The notes: generated by a model from the letters alone, not told the origin. A stretch of 64,000 nt of DNA from Pararge aegeria (GCF_905163445.1 NC_053201.1:5714001-5778000), one strand, 5' to 3'. Counted from the first letter of the stretch, positions 50,785-62,321 are shown. A program made the numbers and translations.

Positions 50785-51700
50785 ATTTTTCCACTTGATT
50801 GGTTCTGCTTTCGTAGTTGGAGAAAATCCGAAATGTAACGAGCGCGTTTAACGAATGTTCACATATAATTTACAATATTCATTCACTGAAAAGACGCTTC
50901 CCGATCTATGCACCTTCACTGCCCAGAACGAAATGAATGTGTTTTATGAATGGGATGCTCACTAGATTTTCCTACAAGTACATCGGCGAATAATCTATTT
51001 TTAGTAACGTCCTTTCTCCCCTTTCGTGTCCTTTTTCGATACTCTATTTAATCAGAAACACTCAGGAGCCATACCCCGTTAACAAATAAAAGGAATAACT
51101 GGAGAATAATGTGAAAATGCGCGATATTTAAGAAAATACGGATAGAAGTGAAAACCTTCCGCGACAAGGTTTCCCGATTTGCATGGAAGAGGGCGCGCCT
51201 GTATTTTCCTTAATAGGTACGAATGGTCTAAAAATACCATTAGGAATTTCGCACGAAGTTTAACTCTATATCGAAAGCACTAAGGTTTTAATTCTATTAA
51301 AGTGAAAAGCAGTACGTTTTGTGTAGCTATGTGTTTTTGTGAATGTGTGTGTTAAAACTTCGGCGCATGCGTACTTAAACGGGTGGACGGGAACAAAAAT
51401 CAATTCGGATATGTGGGTGTTACGTAATGTTAGAGACAAGTTTGCGTTGGCGATTGTTCTTCTATAATTGGGGTTAATCTTATTGAATACATTCTTGTTA
51501 AAGAGTATTTTCTCAAAGGATTAATAGAAAACGCTTTCTGCGGAGATTTGTCCTGAAAATGTGGCTTAATTTAGTCTCGCCTGCGCGCTTCGTAGGTGGG
51601 TAGACGAGGGACGCGGGAAGGGTATGCCTCTTGACACAAGAGTTATGTATTGACGAAAAATTCCATTGAACTTTCTCATGTTACCCGGCTATGGAAAATT
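50785..51700 (-). promoter_or_regulatory. Candidate 5' exon, CpG-richer promoter region and split start codon of synaptobrevin
   Basis: The first coding exon of synaptobrevin needs an upstream exon that leaves two bases. On the minus strand, GGAAAAAT ends at 50785 and is followed by a perfect GTAAGT donor. Joining AT to the G at 36929 makes ATG GCG ACG GAA in a good start context (AAAAATGGCG). The stretch from about 50,800 to 51,700 is richer in CpG than its surroundings. It contains GCGCATGCGT near 51364, which resembles an NRF1-type palindrome. The transcription start and the right end of this exon cannot be read from sequence. This is inference from phase, context and donor strength; another donor in the 14-kb gap could be the true partner. 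Confidence 0.45.
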
Positions 51701-51862
51701 CTGAGTTTCGAGTCGAACTTTCTGGTACAATTTCTATCGTGTTTGTCATTAAATGCAACCTCAACTCAAAGCACAATGAGCTAATACTTGTATAACAGCT
51801 CTATTATAGCTTTATTTAGTTATAGCTACAGTATATAGCACGTTCACTTTTATTATTAACTA

Positions 51863-52110
51863 GTGTACCCAGCCCGCTTCGCCGGGCTAGATTTTGCTTT
51901 ATTTAAGTTAAACAATAAACTTACATAATTAAATTTTTAATAAAAGCTGCATTTGACCGTTCAAAAATAGGAGTGCTCCGATCGTCGCCAAACTTTACAG
52001 GATTACTCGCCAGGTAAATCTGGAGATTCCCTGAAAGTTTCATTGAAATCGGTCCAGCCAGTTTCGGAGCCTATACGGAACATACCCACACACTTTCTCT
52101 TATATATATA
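51863..52110 (-). mobile_element. Helitron-like element, second copy of the 49715 family
   Basis: On the plus strand it begins CTAGTGTACCCAGCCCGCTT with CGCCGGGCTAG (hairpin) and then matches 49715-49960 in reverse (GTTTCATTGAAATCGGTCCA). The far side runs into a TA repeat. Confidence 0.6.
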
Positions 52111-52161
52111 TATATCTTATATATATATATATATATATATATATCTTATATATATATATAT

Positions 52162-52195
<34 letters not shown>

Positions 52196-52198
52196 ATA
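52088..52198. repeat. TA-rich microsatellite with CTTATA interruptions
   Basis: TA blocks separated by TCTTATA, abutting the Helitron-like copy at 51863. Confidence 0.9.
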
Positions 52199-52261
52199 TT
52201 GAAAATAAAAATAAGCTTTATGGATCGCGGTAAATTTTAACAATTCATAAAAATATTAAAA

Positions 52262-52500
52262 AAAAACAAAGTCAAAGTCGATTAGTGATGTGCACATTAC
52301 ATGTACAAAATAACATAGAAGAGTTGATGGCGATAACTAAATTCGTCAACCTAAAACTAAATCTACGCGAGTTCCAAACGCGCCCTGGTCTAAGAAGAAG
52401 CCCACAACAAATTTAGCCGGTTGTTTTTTTTTTGTTATCACCATCTCACATTGTCACTTAAAACTATTAAGGAAGCAACCTTAAAAATAATGTGACGTTG
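52262..52500 (-). repeat. LINE family B 3' UTR fragment
   Basis: It has the shared UTR block on the minus strand and an AAAGTCAAAGTCG tail end at about 52270. No coding sequence is preserved. Confidence 0.6.
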
Positions 52501-52715
52501 TGGTCAATGGGTCACTTCCTCAGCTTTGTGTTGCAGTACCATGGCAGTAGCCTGCCAAGGACCCAAGGTGATGATACCACGGACAGGCAACGACTAACGT
52601 AGTGTTTGTACACTCATTGGGTAAGTTATCGATAAATGACAAAGATAAAATTATGTCTTAGCTCTAGACAAAGACTTGAATTCATCCACCCGCATGCCTT
52701 TATTGTGATTGAACA

Positions 52716-53005
52716 CCTTGCCATCATTATCAACCCGTTATCTGCCCACTGCTGGGCAAAGGTCTCCACCCAGAATGAGAAGGGATCCATAGTCCACGCC
52801 AGCCAAGTGCGGATTGTTAACATTATGGAGTCATTCTCTCTCGCTCTCTCTCTTCGAACTCGTAGGTTTCCTCACGATGGATTTCTTCAACGTTGAAACA
52901 AGTGATTATTAAATTGCTTTAATCCCGAAAAGAAAAAGGTATGGGGAATCCAACTAGGTCCCACCGAAAGGGTGGCCCAACTTTTATCCGTTACGCTAGT
53001 TAAAG
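52716..53005 (-). repeat. SINE family 3 copy, decayed
   Basis: It contains ATCATTATCAACCCGTTATC and TAGGTTTCCTCACGATGG; the head is no longer clear. Confidence 0.5.
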
Positions 53006-53140
53006 GTTAATCTGATTAAAGCCGGTAATTGAACTAAGGATGTCTTGCTTGAATGGTTAGTAGTCGTAATGCTTCACCAGAGGTCGCCAGAGACAAGCCA
53101 TTCAATGCGTAGGTGTTACAATAGAAAATTTACTCGTGAT

Positions 53141-54349
53141 TAGTGTTGCCCAAATGCAAGAACAAGACGAGACTTAGCCAGTCTTGGTCTTGGTCTTGCG
53201 CCAATACACCTGGTCTTGGTCTTGGTCTTGGTCTTGCGCTCCCAGTCTTGGTCTTGGTCTTGGTCTTGCAGCAAGAGTCTTGCAAGTCTTGCAATTACCT
53301 ATTAGTCTATTACTATTTATTAAAGTTTACTTTAAATCTTAGAAAAACGTATTAGAATTGGAACATTGTGAGCTTGAATTAACATAGCCATAGTAAAGAT
53401 CAAGCAGATTAATAAATAACTGAAGATTTGATAAGAAATTCGAAAAATCAACTGACCTATATGTCGTTTTCCATGGAAGTAACTGTTTCTTAATAAACAT
53501 TTATGATTTATAAGCTTACATTTGCTAAAACAACTTGTAAAAACTTAAGAAATATAATGACTAAATGTACAATAATAGTACCTAAGTAATTAGTTTAAAA
53601 CCATATAAGTAATCAATATTATAATTACTTACTAGAATGAATTATTATGACATCTACTACCTATCCTCACCATTTTATCCTAATCATAATACTACTTGCG
53701 TGATCAGTATAATGTATTCATTTTCATTCTAAGCACTCTGAAACTTATTTATTCTTTGGAACACCTGTAGGTACTCTTAAAATTCGAAATTATTTTGCAT
53801 GAATAGTGTCAAATGTTATGATTTCGGCGCGGCGGCAACGATTGTTTTAGATTTCAAAAGAAGCCGCCGGCGCGTGTATCATAACCATGTACTTCCGAAA
53901 AGCGGCAAATTTCTTTGAGAAGTAAGTACAAAACCTTTGATGCCGCATTATCAAAGTGCCGATGGTTAAAACATAACTATGCATGCACTCAGTTTGATTT
54001 TAATAGATATTTTTTTATTCGCTATGTTTATGGTATTAGTCGTAATGCGCATAGGTCCAGTTTTTCATATTCTTTGATATAGTTTTTTGCGTCTCATAGA
54101 ATTCCTAAGCGTACCTACCTACCTATACACCGAACTGTTACACCTAACTACTCCGTGAAATAGCGCTAAGTCCTAGCTGCAAGACGCAAGAGTCTTGCAG
54201 GCTATGTCTTGTTCTTGCTCAAGTCTTGCACGGTCAGTCTTGGTCTTGGTCTTGCTAAAAATACGCGGTCTTGTTCTTGGTCTTGGTCTTGCAAAAACGC
54301 AAGAACAAGACCAAGACTGCAAGACCAAGACTGAATTTGGGCAACACTA
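53141..54349 (+). mobile_element. Non-autonomous hAT-like transposon, 1,209 bp, with 8-bp target duplication
   Basis: The ends are inverted repeats starting TAGTGTTGCCCAAAT (15 of 15 identical). CTCGTGAT flanks both sides (53133-53140 and 54350-54357), the 8-bp duplication expected for hAT. Both subterminal regions carry TTGGTC hexamer runs (53190-53280 and 54237-54330), which could be transposase-binding repeats. No transposase frame is present, so it must have moved in trans. Strand is arbitrary. Confidence 0.85.
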
Positions 54350-54732
54350 CTCGTGATCTTTCCTCTAATAAAAAAATAAGAAAATCTATTTCCGAGACAA
54401 TAAATTTTCGTTCAGAAACCTTCCTTGTTATATATTGTTATATATTATTTATTATAGATTAACTCGGATCACGTGGTTTTGGGTTTGATTCCCGAGTCGT
54501 CAAGATTATGCATTTTAAGATGGTAACGGGCCAACCTGTTCGAAGAAGAAGAAGAAATACTTTTCTGCACACAAACATCAAAATATACATAATATAATAA
54601 ACAAAATAAAAGAACAAAAATTCTGGGCATGCAAAGGCGGCCTTATTGCTGCCAGCAATCTCTTACAGGCAGGCACCCTCTGGCAGAAGGAACATTTGCA
54701 AGAGAGCGGGATAGTGCAATTATATATACATA

Positions 54733-55143
54733 CTAGCTGTTGCCCGCGACTTCGTCTGCGTTTGATTTTGTTTTTTGATGTGGCAAATTCAGTTGTAGTT
54801 CTAAAAAAAATTAAAGTACTCAGTATCGCTAAGTCTCGAATGAGGGGTTTGCTGCTTTCCGCTGAGGAGTTCTGTCCTCTATCTTCAACCACAGTTTGGA
54901 CAAATTAAACACATATTATAACCTCTATAGTACAAATATAATTATTTAAATCGGTTATAATTTGTCGGAGTTATGGTATAAATCGTCAAAAACTTTCATC
55001 CCCTCTCCCAAAGGAACTGTCACACAACAGTTCTAACACTTCCAAGAATATGTGTACAAAGTTTCATGAGGATCGGTTAAGTAGATTTTGCGTGAAAGCG
55101 TAACAAACAAACTTACATTCACATTTATAACATTAATAGGGAT
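54733..55143 (-). mobile_element. Helitron-like non-autonomous element, about 410 bp
   Basis: Same family as at 14332, opposite strand: CTAGCTGTTGCCCGCGACTT on the left and TAATAGGGAT on the right. Confidence 0.55.
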
Positions 55144-55245
55144 AGGGATATTTTCGAAAATATTTTTTATATATACCTATATAAAATATATATAATGAAA
55201 AAAGAAAAACACAAATAATACACATTAACAACTGTTAGGTGCATG

Positions 55246-55490
55246 GCAGCTTAATTAAAGCCGTACTCCTAATCAGTTTCTACGCGATATCGTACTGGAA
55301 CGCTCAATCTCTTAGCAGCACGTCTGGTAGCTTGTCGGTAACTAGTTACAGCCAAAGCCTCTCACTACACCGGACCAGAAAAAATTCAAAAATTATGAAT
55401 TCTCAAATTTTTCCTGCCGGAGATTGAACCCAAGTCCTCCCACTTAAAACCGCAAAGCTCACCGGTGCGCCAGGGCGGTCGTCAACAGCT
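55246..55490 (-). repeat. SINE family 2 copy, long
   Basis: TTTCTACGCGATATCGTACT, ACCGGACCAGAAAAAATTC and a tRNA-like head (CCGGTGCGCCAGGGCGGTC on the plus strand). Its tail block (TGCAGTCTAAG) is missing. Confidence 0.6.
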
Positions 55491-55959
55491 AAATCAAAAT
55501 TGTTTGAGGATTCGTGGGCAACCGATGATATTGATGGATGCCCTAGTCTGTATGAACCAACTGTTGCCAGAAACTGGTGGTATTTTATTTTTCTACTACG
55601 TAAACAATTGAACCAATACCTTGCTCTACGTTACACATTTTTTTTTCTTTATTGGATATAATTACATGTCTGTTGAGAAAACATTGCTATGTGGGTTGTT
55701 TTCTCTGACTATAATGAACGCGTGGGCGGCGCTAAGATATTTATTTTATTTCAACCTTTTAAAAATAAACTTTCCTTTTATTCTCCTCTTATCTGTTTTC
55801 GTTTTCCAGGGTATTCTTGCCTTAGTTCTCAGGTCATCTTTCCACGTTCGGAATGGTCTTGCCCGCTAAATATTTTAACGTTTCCAGTATGTTTAACGTA
55901 GGTACTGTACCTTTTCCCATGCTTAATATAGTTTCAATTTCAAAAGTTTGAATTCACAG

Positions 55960-56180
55960 GTTTGAAGTTACAGGAAGCTCGGTCTCCGAGCAGGTTAACT
56001 TTAATATTAACCTCCTCATTAATAAAACTTCATTTTTCAATAAGTGTTTTACGGTTCAGGCCATTAAATTTTGGAATACCCTGCCGTCAGATATTTGTGA
56101 GGCGCAGACTATCGGCACATTTAAGAAACGAGGGATCTCTCTTATAGGAAAAAGCTACAATGTGGTTTGGTTTTACCGGT
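55960..56180 (+). repeat. LINE ORF2 C-terminal fragment
   Basis: The plus frame reads FTVQAIKFWNTLPSDI, then GTFKKRGISLIG, and ends near 56180. Related in kind to the fragments at 37300 and 38209. Confidence 0.6.
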
Positions 56181-57422
56181 AACGACTCTTTAACGCGCTC
56201 TCTGGTTAAATGTCAATTTGCTAATTCCTGGCTGGTACTGAGACTTTCTTAGCAGAAAACCGGTCGTCTCTTTTGGCCGGACCCGGGGAACTAGCCCGAA
56301 CCACGCAACCTTTAGGTTGACTTTAGGTTAATTGAACCGATGAACCATCAATTCTTTGTCTCTACGTCGTGTTCCTCATTGCTGAGGGTCGTCGGGTCGG
56401 GTCCCCTTCCAATTACAACCTTTCGGACGCTTTTGTGACAATTGAACAGGTACAAAAACAGCAATACTTTTCGATAACTAACAAAAAATTACTTGTGAAT
56501 TAAAACCGGTCAATTCAAAAAAGTAAACGCGTGCAGAGCATGCAGTGTTAGCAATGATATTTGCATTTCATTTAATATTCTGAAAACGGTGAATAAAATA
56601 ACAGCCAATAAAACTATGCTGACAAAATCCATATTCGTGTCGAATAAAAAGTGGTAATAATATTCACAAATAATATAACTCTCGGGCAATGATTTATCGT
56701 TCTTTGAGCATCGGTGATATTTTGGCTAAGTTATTAAATCTTTTTCCATCATAGGAAGCCTGTCACAGAGACAATAAGGCCGCCTTTGCATGCCTAAAAT
56801 TTTTTTGTGTACAATTTTAAATTAAGTTTGTCGTCTTATTCTTCTTGACCTTATCCTCAGCAGTGTGGGAGCGGCGCGGCGGCGCAATCAATACACGCGG
56901 GAACGTGTCAGCCGAGTTCCAGCTGTCTTAATCTTCTACTCACTTCTAAGTTCTACACTAGCCCTCACCTAAATACACTTTCTTTTTACATTCATATATT
57001 TTTCACACAATCTACACTTCTCTTTTTTGGTTCACTCTTTTGCTATAGGTATATTAAGGAAACTGTAACTTTTAGTAGCCATAATTTTTGCTGATCTATC
57101 ATGTCTTTCACTTTGTCCCAGAAACCGAAAACTGTCATTTTCAGTTGGCGGTTAATATTACCAAACCTCGTCAATCCACATTGTAGAGCCGTGTTGAGTC
57201 TATGCTCTAAATCCCTTACCTGTATGAAATTTAAAAGTTGATGATGAATGTTCTTCTTCTTCTGCTTGCAGCTCAGGTTCACCTGGTCCCTGGTGTCTCG
57301 TCAACTGGTTACGATCTATTGTGGCGCCGCTATCTAGGTATCCCAGAAAGCATAGGTTGCCGCCAAGTACAGCAGTAATTTCCTTGCTGAAAGAAATTTA
57401 GCATGTTCTGGTTGTATTGAAC

Positions 57423-57705
57423 TGACGGCCGAGTGGCGCAGTGGGCCACTTTCGACCCTGCTTCCTGAGTCCAAGGTCGTGGGTTCGATTCCCACAACTG
57501 GAAAATGTTTGTGTGATGAACATGAATGTTTTTCAGTGTCTGGGTGTTTACTGTTTATCTGTATATTGTAAGTATTTATGTGTATTATATTCATGAAAAA
57601 ATATTCATCAGCTATCTTAGTACCCATAACACAAGCTACGCTTACTTTGGGGCTAGATGGCGATGTGTGTATTGTCGTAGTATATTTATTTATTTATTAT
57701 TTATT
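57423..57705 (+). repeat. SINE family 1, full-length copy
   Basis: Head TGACGGCCGAGTGGCGCAG, B-box GGGTTCGATTCCC and full tail. One of the least changed copies here. Confidence 0.8.
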
Positions 57706-59008
57706 TATATATTATATACTCGTACTTCCCCAAAAAAGTGCTGCAGTTATTCATCAACGAGGGGCAGGAACAGATGATGATTTTTTTTGATGATGATGAT
57801 GATTGTTATAATAACTACTTTTTTTCTTTCCAGTATCACTGTTTATACCCTACCCCACGGTTCAACATTTCATCTGGGTAATTCGTTTCAAAATCTTTTT
57901 TCCATGCTGCCTCTATTCAATGAGTAACGGGAAATAACTCGTGAATAGCACTTTCGTTTTGTTTCGTTAATGTTTTTCCGCTGAAGCCTAGAACGCTGGG
58001 TTTAATTAAAATTTAAAAAAAAATAATTTAAAATTCTTTTCAAGAGGTTTTCAATCTAAGCGTGCGCTAATGCTTGAGACATGTAGCAGGATGAAGTGTA
58101 CGAGATGAGGAGTACGAGACAATTGTGCGTAGAGAGGCAATTCGTGCACATGGTAGACACTACAGAAATTCGTAGTAGACAGTAGTAGATACAGAAGTAG
58201 AGCTTTTTGTGACAGAGCTCGTCCGGGAACTACCGCCATGTTTATTTCTGCGCCCAAGCTGCAATGCTTTGTTCCGTTCTGAATAGCGTTGTTGGCTGGT
58301 AAATTGCAGCGACATGAGGCTTAATTATTATGAAAAATAAGCTTAAAGCATTGTAAAGTCAACATCTACTGAGGATACTCCGATTTCAGAGCGAAACGTG
58401 CATAGAGGGTACATTGCCGAGGATCTGTTTGGTGTGGAGTATATTGATTGAAGAAATTAAAAATTACATCATACAGATTCTCCTGCTGTTCGCAGAGTAT
58501 AGCAAATTAAGCTCAATTTTCATAATAAATTATGGATTTTCGCAAAGTAACGCCTGCTCCTATCAAATGAGGCTTAATACTGCTTGGCCTGAGATTTGTT
58601 GCTCTGTTCATAGGCAATGGTTTCCCACTTATCATTCAGATAGTAACATCTATGTTTTTTCACTTAAAATCGGTTCATGACACAATCCATAGTTCGATAA
58701 TGTAAGCAACCAAACGATTTAACTTTTGGCATAGAGTTAGTTCATTAGATGAAGAGTAACAAAGACTAATTTTGGTCCTTGAAATACATCAAATTCAAAA
58801 AGGGAATTAGATGTTTTTCCATACGGGAATTTACACCAAATATCGTACTTCTTTAAGTTCGTAACAAAGAACCAAACGACTTTTTAAACACACAGCTAGT
58901 AAATTGTATAAAATATAAACGTGTTTAGGAAAGGTCTATTAAGGAATCTTCGTAAATGAAAGTTTTAGTAGTACCACTACCCTAAAGACCGAGGATGTTA
59001 TTTTTCAG

Positions 59009-60132
59009 CCTCTGCACTGGTGTCTTTTAGCAGACATCTGCAACCAGACGTGGAAACCCGAATGTGGGACGGAAAACGACGAGGATGTATACAGCAGACG
59101 ACTGTTCATCGACGAATGTGATATGTATGAGTACAATTGTGACTTCTTGAAAGGTAACTATGAGGTTATTACTAAAGATAACTTCAGTCTCTGATAGATT
59201 ATCTCAGATCCCACAATGTGAGTTTTTACGTACACTTTTCTACTGCAAACAGTTGGATATGTGGGGTCGATGGGCCATTTCTCTCTTAGGAGACAGGGTT
59301 TTAGAGCTCAGATCCACTACGCTACTCTAATGCAGTTGAAGGTGCTTGAAGCATATATTCATCATAGCCTATAACAGCCCACCTCTGGACTAAAGGCCAC
59401 TCGCAATGGGTTTCAATGCAGGGCAGACGGTTTAGATGGTAGATGGTAGTACTACCACAGAGAACGCTAGTGCCCGTCCTCTAGTTTATTTTCTTAGTCG
59501 CCTCGTACGACACCTGCTGGAAGAGGAGGGTTGGTGACAACTGTATTCTGATCTGTCGTCACCACATGGCATATATTATCCCATGATAATAACCGGCTGG
59601 GTGATTATGTATCATGCGATAGGCTAGCTACAGGCGTAAATCTTGCAATCACTGCTGCCAAACGTCACTTTTGTATATTTATTGTATGGATAAGACTAAC
59701 GGCTTCAAGAGCTTTCTGAGGAACGGGAGAAACTAAGAATTCCTTGACTAATCAATTTGTCGTTTTATCGTCGTCCACGTATTTTCCCTTCCCAGGATTT
59801 CGTCTAATCTTAATAAACTTCGTCAAGATCAGTTCAGCGTTTGAGCTCTAAGTTGGAAAGAAAGTAACAAATACACTTTCACGTTTGTAATATTAGGGTA
59901 TATAAGAACGCTTATGGTTTCAGGGATAGGGTGATAAATAACTTCGGCCGAAGTATGACGCTACCCAAACTGAAGCTATTGTCTATAGCCCGTCCGTTTC
60001 CAGCAGTAGCATGATGATGATTTTCTGTTCCAGATTACTATCCAATAAACTATTCCGATTGCTTCAATATACCGATCACACCATGCCCTTCCAGGTTACC
60101 ACGCCCTTCATGCCCTAAAGGTCTCAGAATTG
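59009..60132 (+). CDS. Kazal-like cysteine module, copy 1 (two exons, partial gene model)
   Basis: Exon 59009-59153 (phase 0 in, phase 1 out) encodes a 48-residue segment with CNQTWKPECG, DECD and EYNCD. The spacing resembles a Kazal-type inhibitor fold (C-x-x-T-W-x-P-x-C-G ... C-D-x-Y-E-Y-N-C). Exon 60034-60132 adds DYYPINYSDC and then a Pro/Cys-rich piece (PCPSRLPRPSC). Kazal domains are secreted serine-protease inhibitors or matrix modules. I see no typical P1 loop, so inhibition is not claimed. A signal-peptide exon must lie upstream and was not found. The donor after ATT G at 60133 (GTAACG) is plausible but weak. The next exon is unknown; the downstream Lys/Arg-rich reading frame to 60447 is in another frame. 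The gene is unnamed. Confidence 0.55.
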
Positions 60133-60447
60133 GTAACGGAACGCATTTCCACGCTCAAAGGAATTCTCCTTTGTGAGCCACCGGTGAAGCCAACGACTTT
60201 AGGAGTATCTCTACCCATGCGTATGCTGCAAGGAAAGAGGAGGTATTCGCCTACATGGAAGAAGAAGACTTGGCAAACAACCAGGGCAATAAAGCGACCT
60301 AGTAACAGGCATAAAATTTTGAGAACTACGATCATAAAGACGCAAACGGTGATGAAGGATGGGAAAATGATGGTTAAGTTTGTAAAAGGCTTTATTATAA
60401 AACGGGAAAAACCTAGCAAAGGTTTATCCGACGATTTTCTTGAATAG
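60095..60447 (+). CDS. Lys/Arg-rich open frame, possible alternative terminal exon of the copy 1 Kazal-like gene
   Basis: This frame is open from 60049 to a TAG at 60445-60447. It contains GKRRYSPTWKKKTW and further basic stretches, and AATAAA-like signals follow at about 60478. An AG at 60093-60094, after a pyrimidine-rich tract (CCCTTCCAG), would splice exon 59009-59153 into this frame with correct phase. That competes with the acceptor at 60034, which is supported by similarity to copy 2. Three readings are possible: an alternative last exon, a one-base frameshift joining the two frames, or a chance open frame. The protein has no family I recognise. Confidence 0.3.
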
Positions 60448-61933
60448 CTGGAATTTTGTTCATTTATTATTATGAAAAATAAATGAATAAAATGATGACA
60501 AATAAATCCTAAATAAATGTGATAAAAAAATGATCAGAAAGTCCAGACAGAGAGACATAGAGATATATATATTTGAATTGTATTTCTTGTTACCACGTTA
60601 TTATTATTACCTTTGCGTTTTTATTTATTTGATAAAATTGAAATGCAAAACGCTAGCAAATACAGTCGTACATTTTAAACATAATCTTTAGAACCATTTC
60701 CAAGATACGATAAGAACTATCCTATGAAAATTTTTAGCGTCATAACGCATTAGTTACAGGAAATAAACCTAATAGTAACAGGAATATGTCTAATATTTAT
60801 ATATAAACAAAAGAGGCAGAATCTTATATGAATAAAAAAATATATTTTTTTTAAATTATTAAGTGCTATCCAATTAATATATTAAATAACTAAACACGTT
60901 GAGTAATTTCCTATATTCTTTCATAGCTAAGTATTGATCCTGTCGAAGATCTAATTACGCGTATATCTGGAGCTGTCATTACATAATTGTCTCTTCCTTT
61001 ATAGGACATTCAAATAAAAGTTGTCTAACTCCGGAAAAATTTAGTAGTTGGAATTCAAGCGACATAATCTTTCAAATGTTAGAGCGTGGAAAAGTAATGC
61101 ATAAATATTCTGACTTTATGCCCCGTTTGTTCGAAAGGCCCTAATTGTGTAACCACATTTGAGCTGTGAGGGTGGAAGTCGATGTCCCTGTGTAAATCCC
61201 TCTGTGCCCAGGTGTGGGTCACGACTGACTTTATTAGTGCCCCACGCCAGGCACAAGCCGAATACATAAATAATGAATGATGCATAAATAAATAGTGATT
61301 TCATTTTGTCAATAAAATCCTACTTCAAAAATAACCTTATAAAACACCGTTTTAGGGTACCGTAGACGAAGGGTGCCAAAGGATCTTATTACCAAGCTAC
61401 CGCTGTCAGTCTGTCTGTTTGTAGGTGTGACAGCGAGCTTTAACCTCAAGAACCATAATCGATAGAGTTCAAATCACAAAGTATGCACTGAATAAGCAAC
61501 CGGTCACGCCCGAGTCGCTCGCACACAAAGCTATATATTATGTTGTGTTTGTACGGAACCCCTCGCGTGCGTATCTGTTTCGCGATTTTTTTTAAACATT
61601 TTTTAATAGTTTTCTGAAAATATTTCACCGTCCATGGAAATGGATTTTAAATAAACCATGTAAATATTTTACTGCGACATTTTGTGTGCGTTTTTATTGG
61701 GAGGATATCATGAATAATTTTCATAAGTTCATACCAACTTCAATAGATCTTATCAATGATTAATACCAAATAATAATTTAGTTATGATTGTTAATTGTGC
61801 ACGCTTAGTAACAGTTGTGGTAATAATATTACTGTACGACTTAACATACCAACATTATGTTTCGGTGAGGTGATATTAATTCTATAGATTTGATAGTTCG
61901 GTCAATAAGACTATATATAAAATATATGTAAAT

Positions 61934-61972
61934 ATGAAAACCTGGATAGCAGCTTCATTTTTGTGCCTTTTG
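61934..61972 (+). CDS. Possible signal-peptide exon for the copy 2 gene
   Basis: ATG AAA ACC TGG begins MKTWIAASFLCLL, a basic-then-hydrophobic run like a secretion signal. A GT follows in phase 0, the phase that exon 62322 needs. Against it: the run is short, the donor (GTGTAG) is weak, and the last bases overlap a LINE relic read in another frame. The TATATATAAA run lies only about 15 bases upstream. Treat as a candidate only. Confidence 0.2.
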
Positions 61973-62255
61973 GTGTAGAGACTTTGGGACCGTGGGGTCC
62001 GGAGGCAAGAGCCCTTTTCAAAGAATTATCGAAAAGGGTTATCGAGTCTACCGGTGATCCTAGAGCGGGCAGTTACCTTGGCCAACGAATTAGTTTGGCC
62101 ATCCAGAGGGGAAATGCTGCCAGCATCTTAGGAACTGTGCCTCGCTGCGGTGGTTTCGAGGACGTTTTAGATTTTATTTAGTTTTTAAATAGTTTATTTT
62201 AGGTTATAGTTATGTATTAATAAAAATTGTATTACCGAAATAAAAAAAATTAATC

Positions 62256-62256
<1 letters not shown>
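61945..62256 (+). repeat. LINE ORF2 C-terminal fragment just upstream of the mucin-like exons
   Basis: The plus frame reads FVPFGVETLGPWGPEA, then GSYLGQRISLAIQRGNAAS and a stop at 62179-62181. The GPWG...QRIS-x-AIQRGNAAS wording is typical of non-LTR ORF2 ends. An AATAAA-like tail and a TA microsatellite follow at 62257. Confidence 0.75.

Positions 62257-62282
<26 letters not shown>
62256..62282. repeat. TA microsatellite
   Basis: TA run after the LINE fragment and about 40 bases before the copy 2 Kazal-like exon. Confidence 0.85.
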
Positions 62283-62289
<7 letters not shown>

Positions 62290-62321
62290 ACAAGATTATA
62301 TCTATACTCTTAACGTTTTAG

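Noticed and set aside
52043..52240. Tyr/Ile-repeat open frame
   Set aside because: Translation of a TA microsatellite.
53143..53355. Leu/Val/Gly-repeat open frame
   Set aside because: Translation of the TTGGTC hexamer array inside the hAT-like element.
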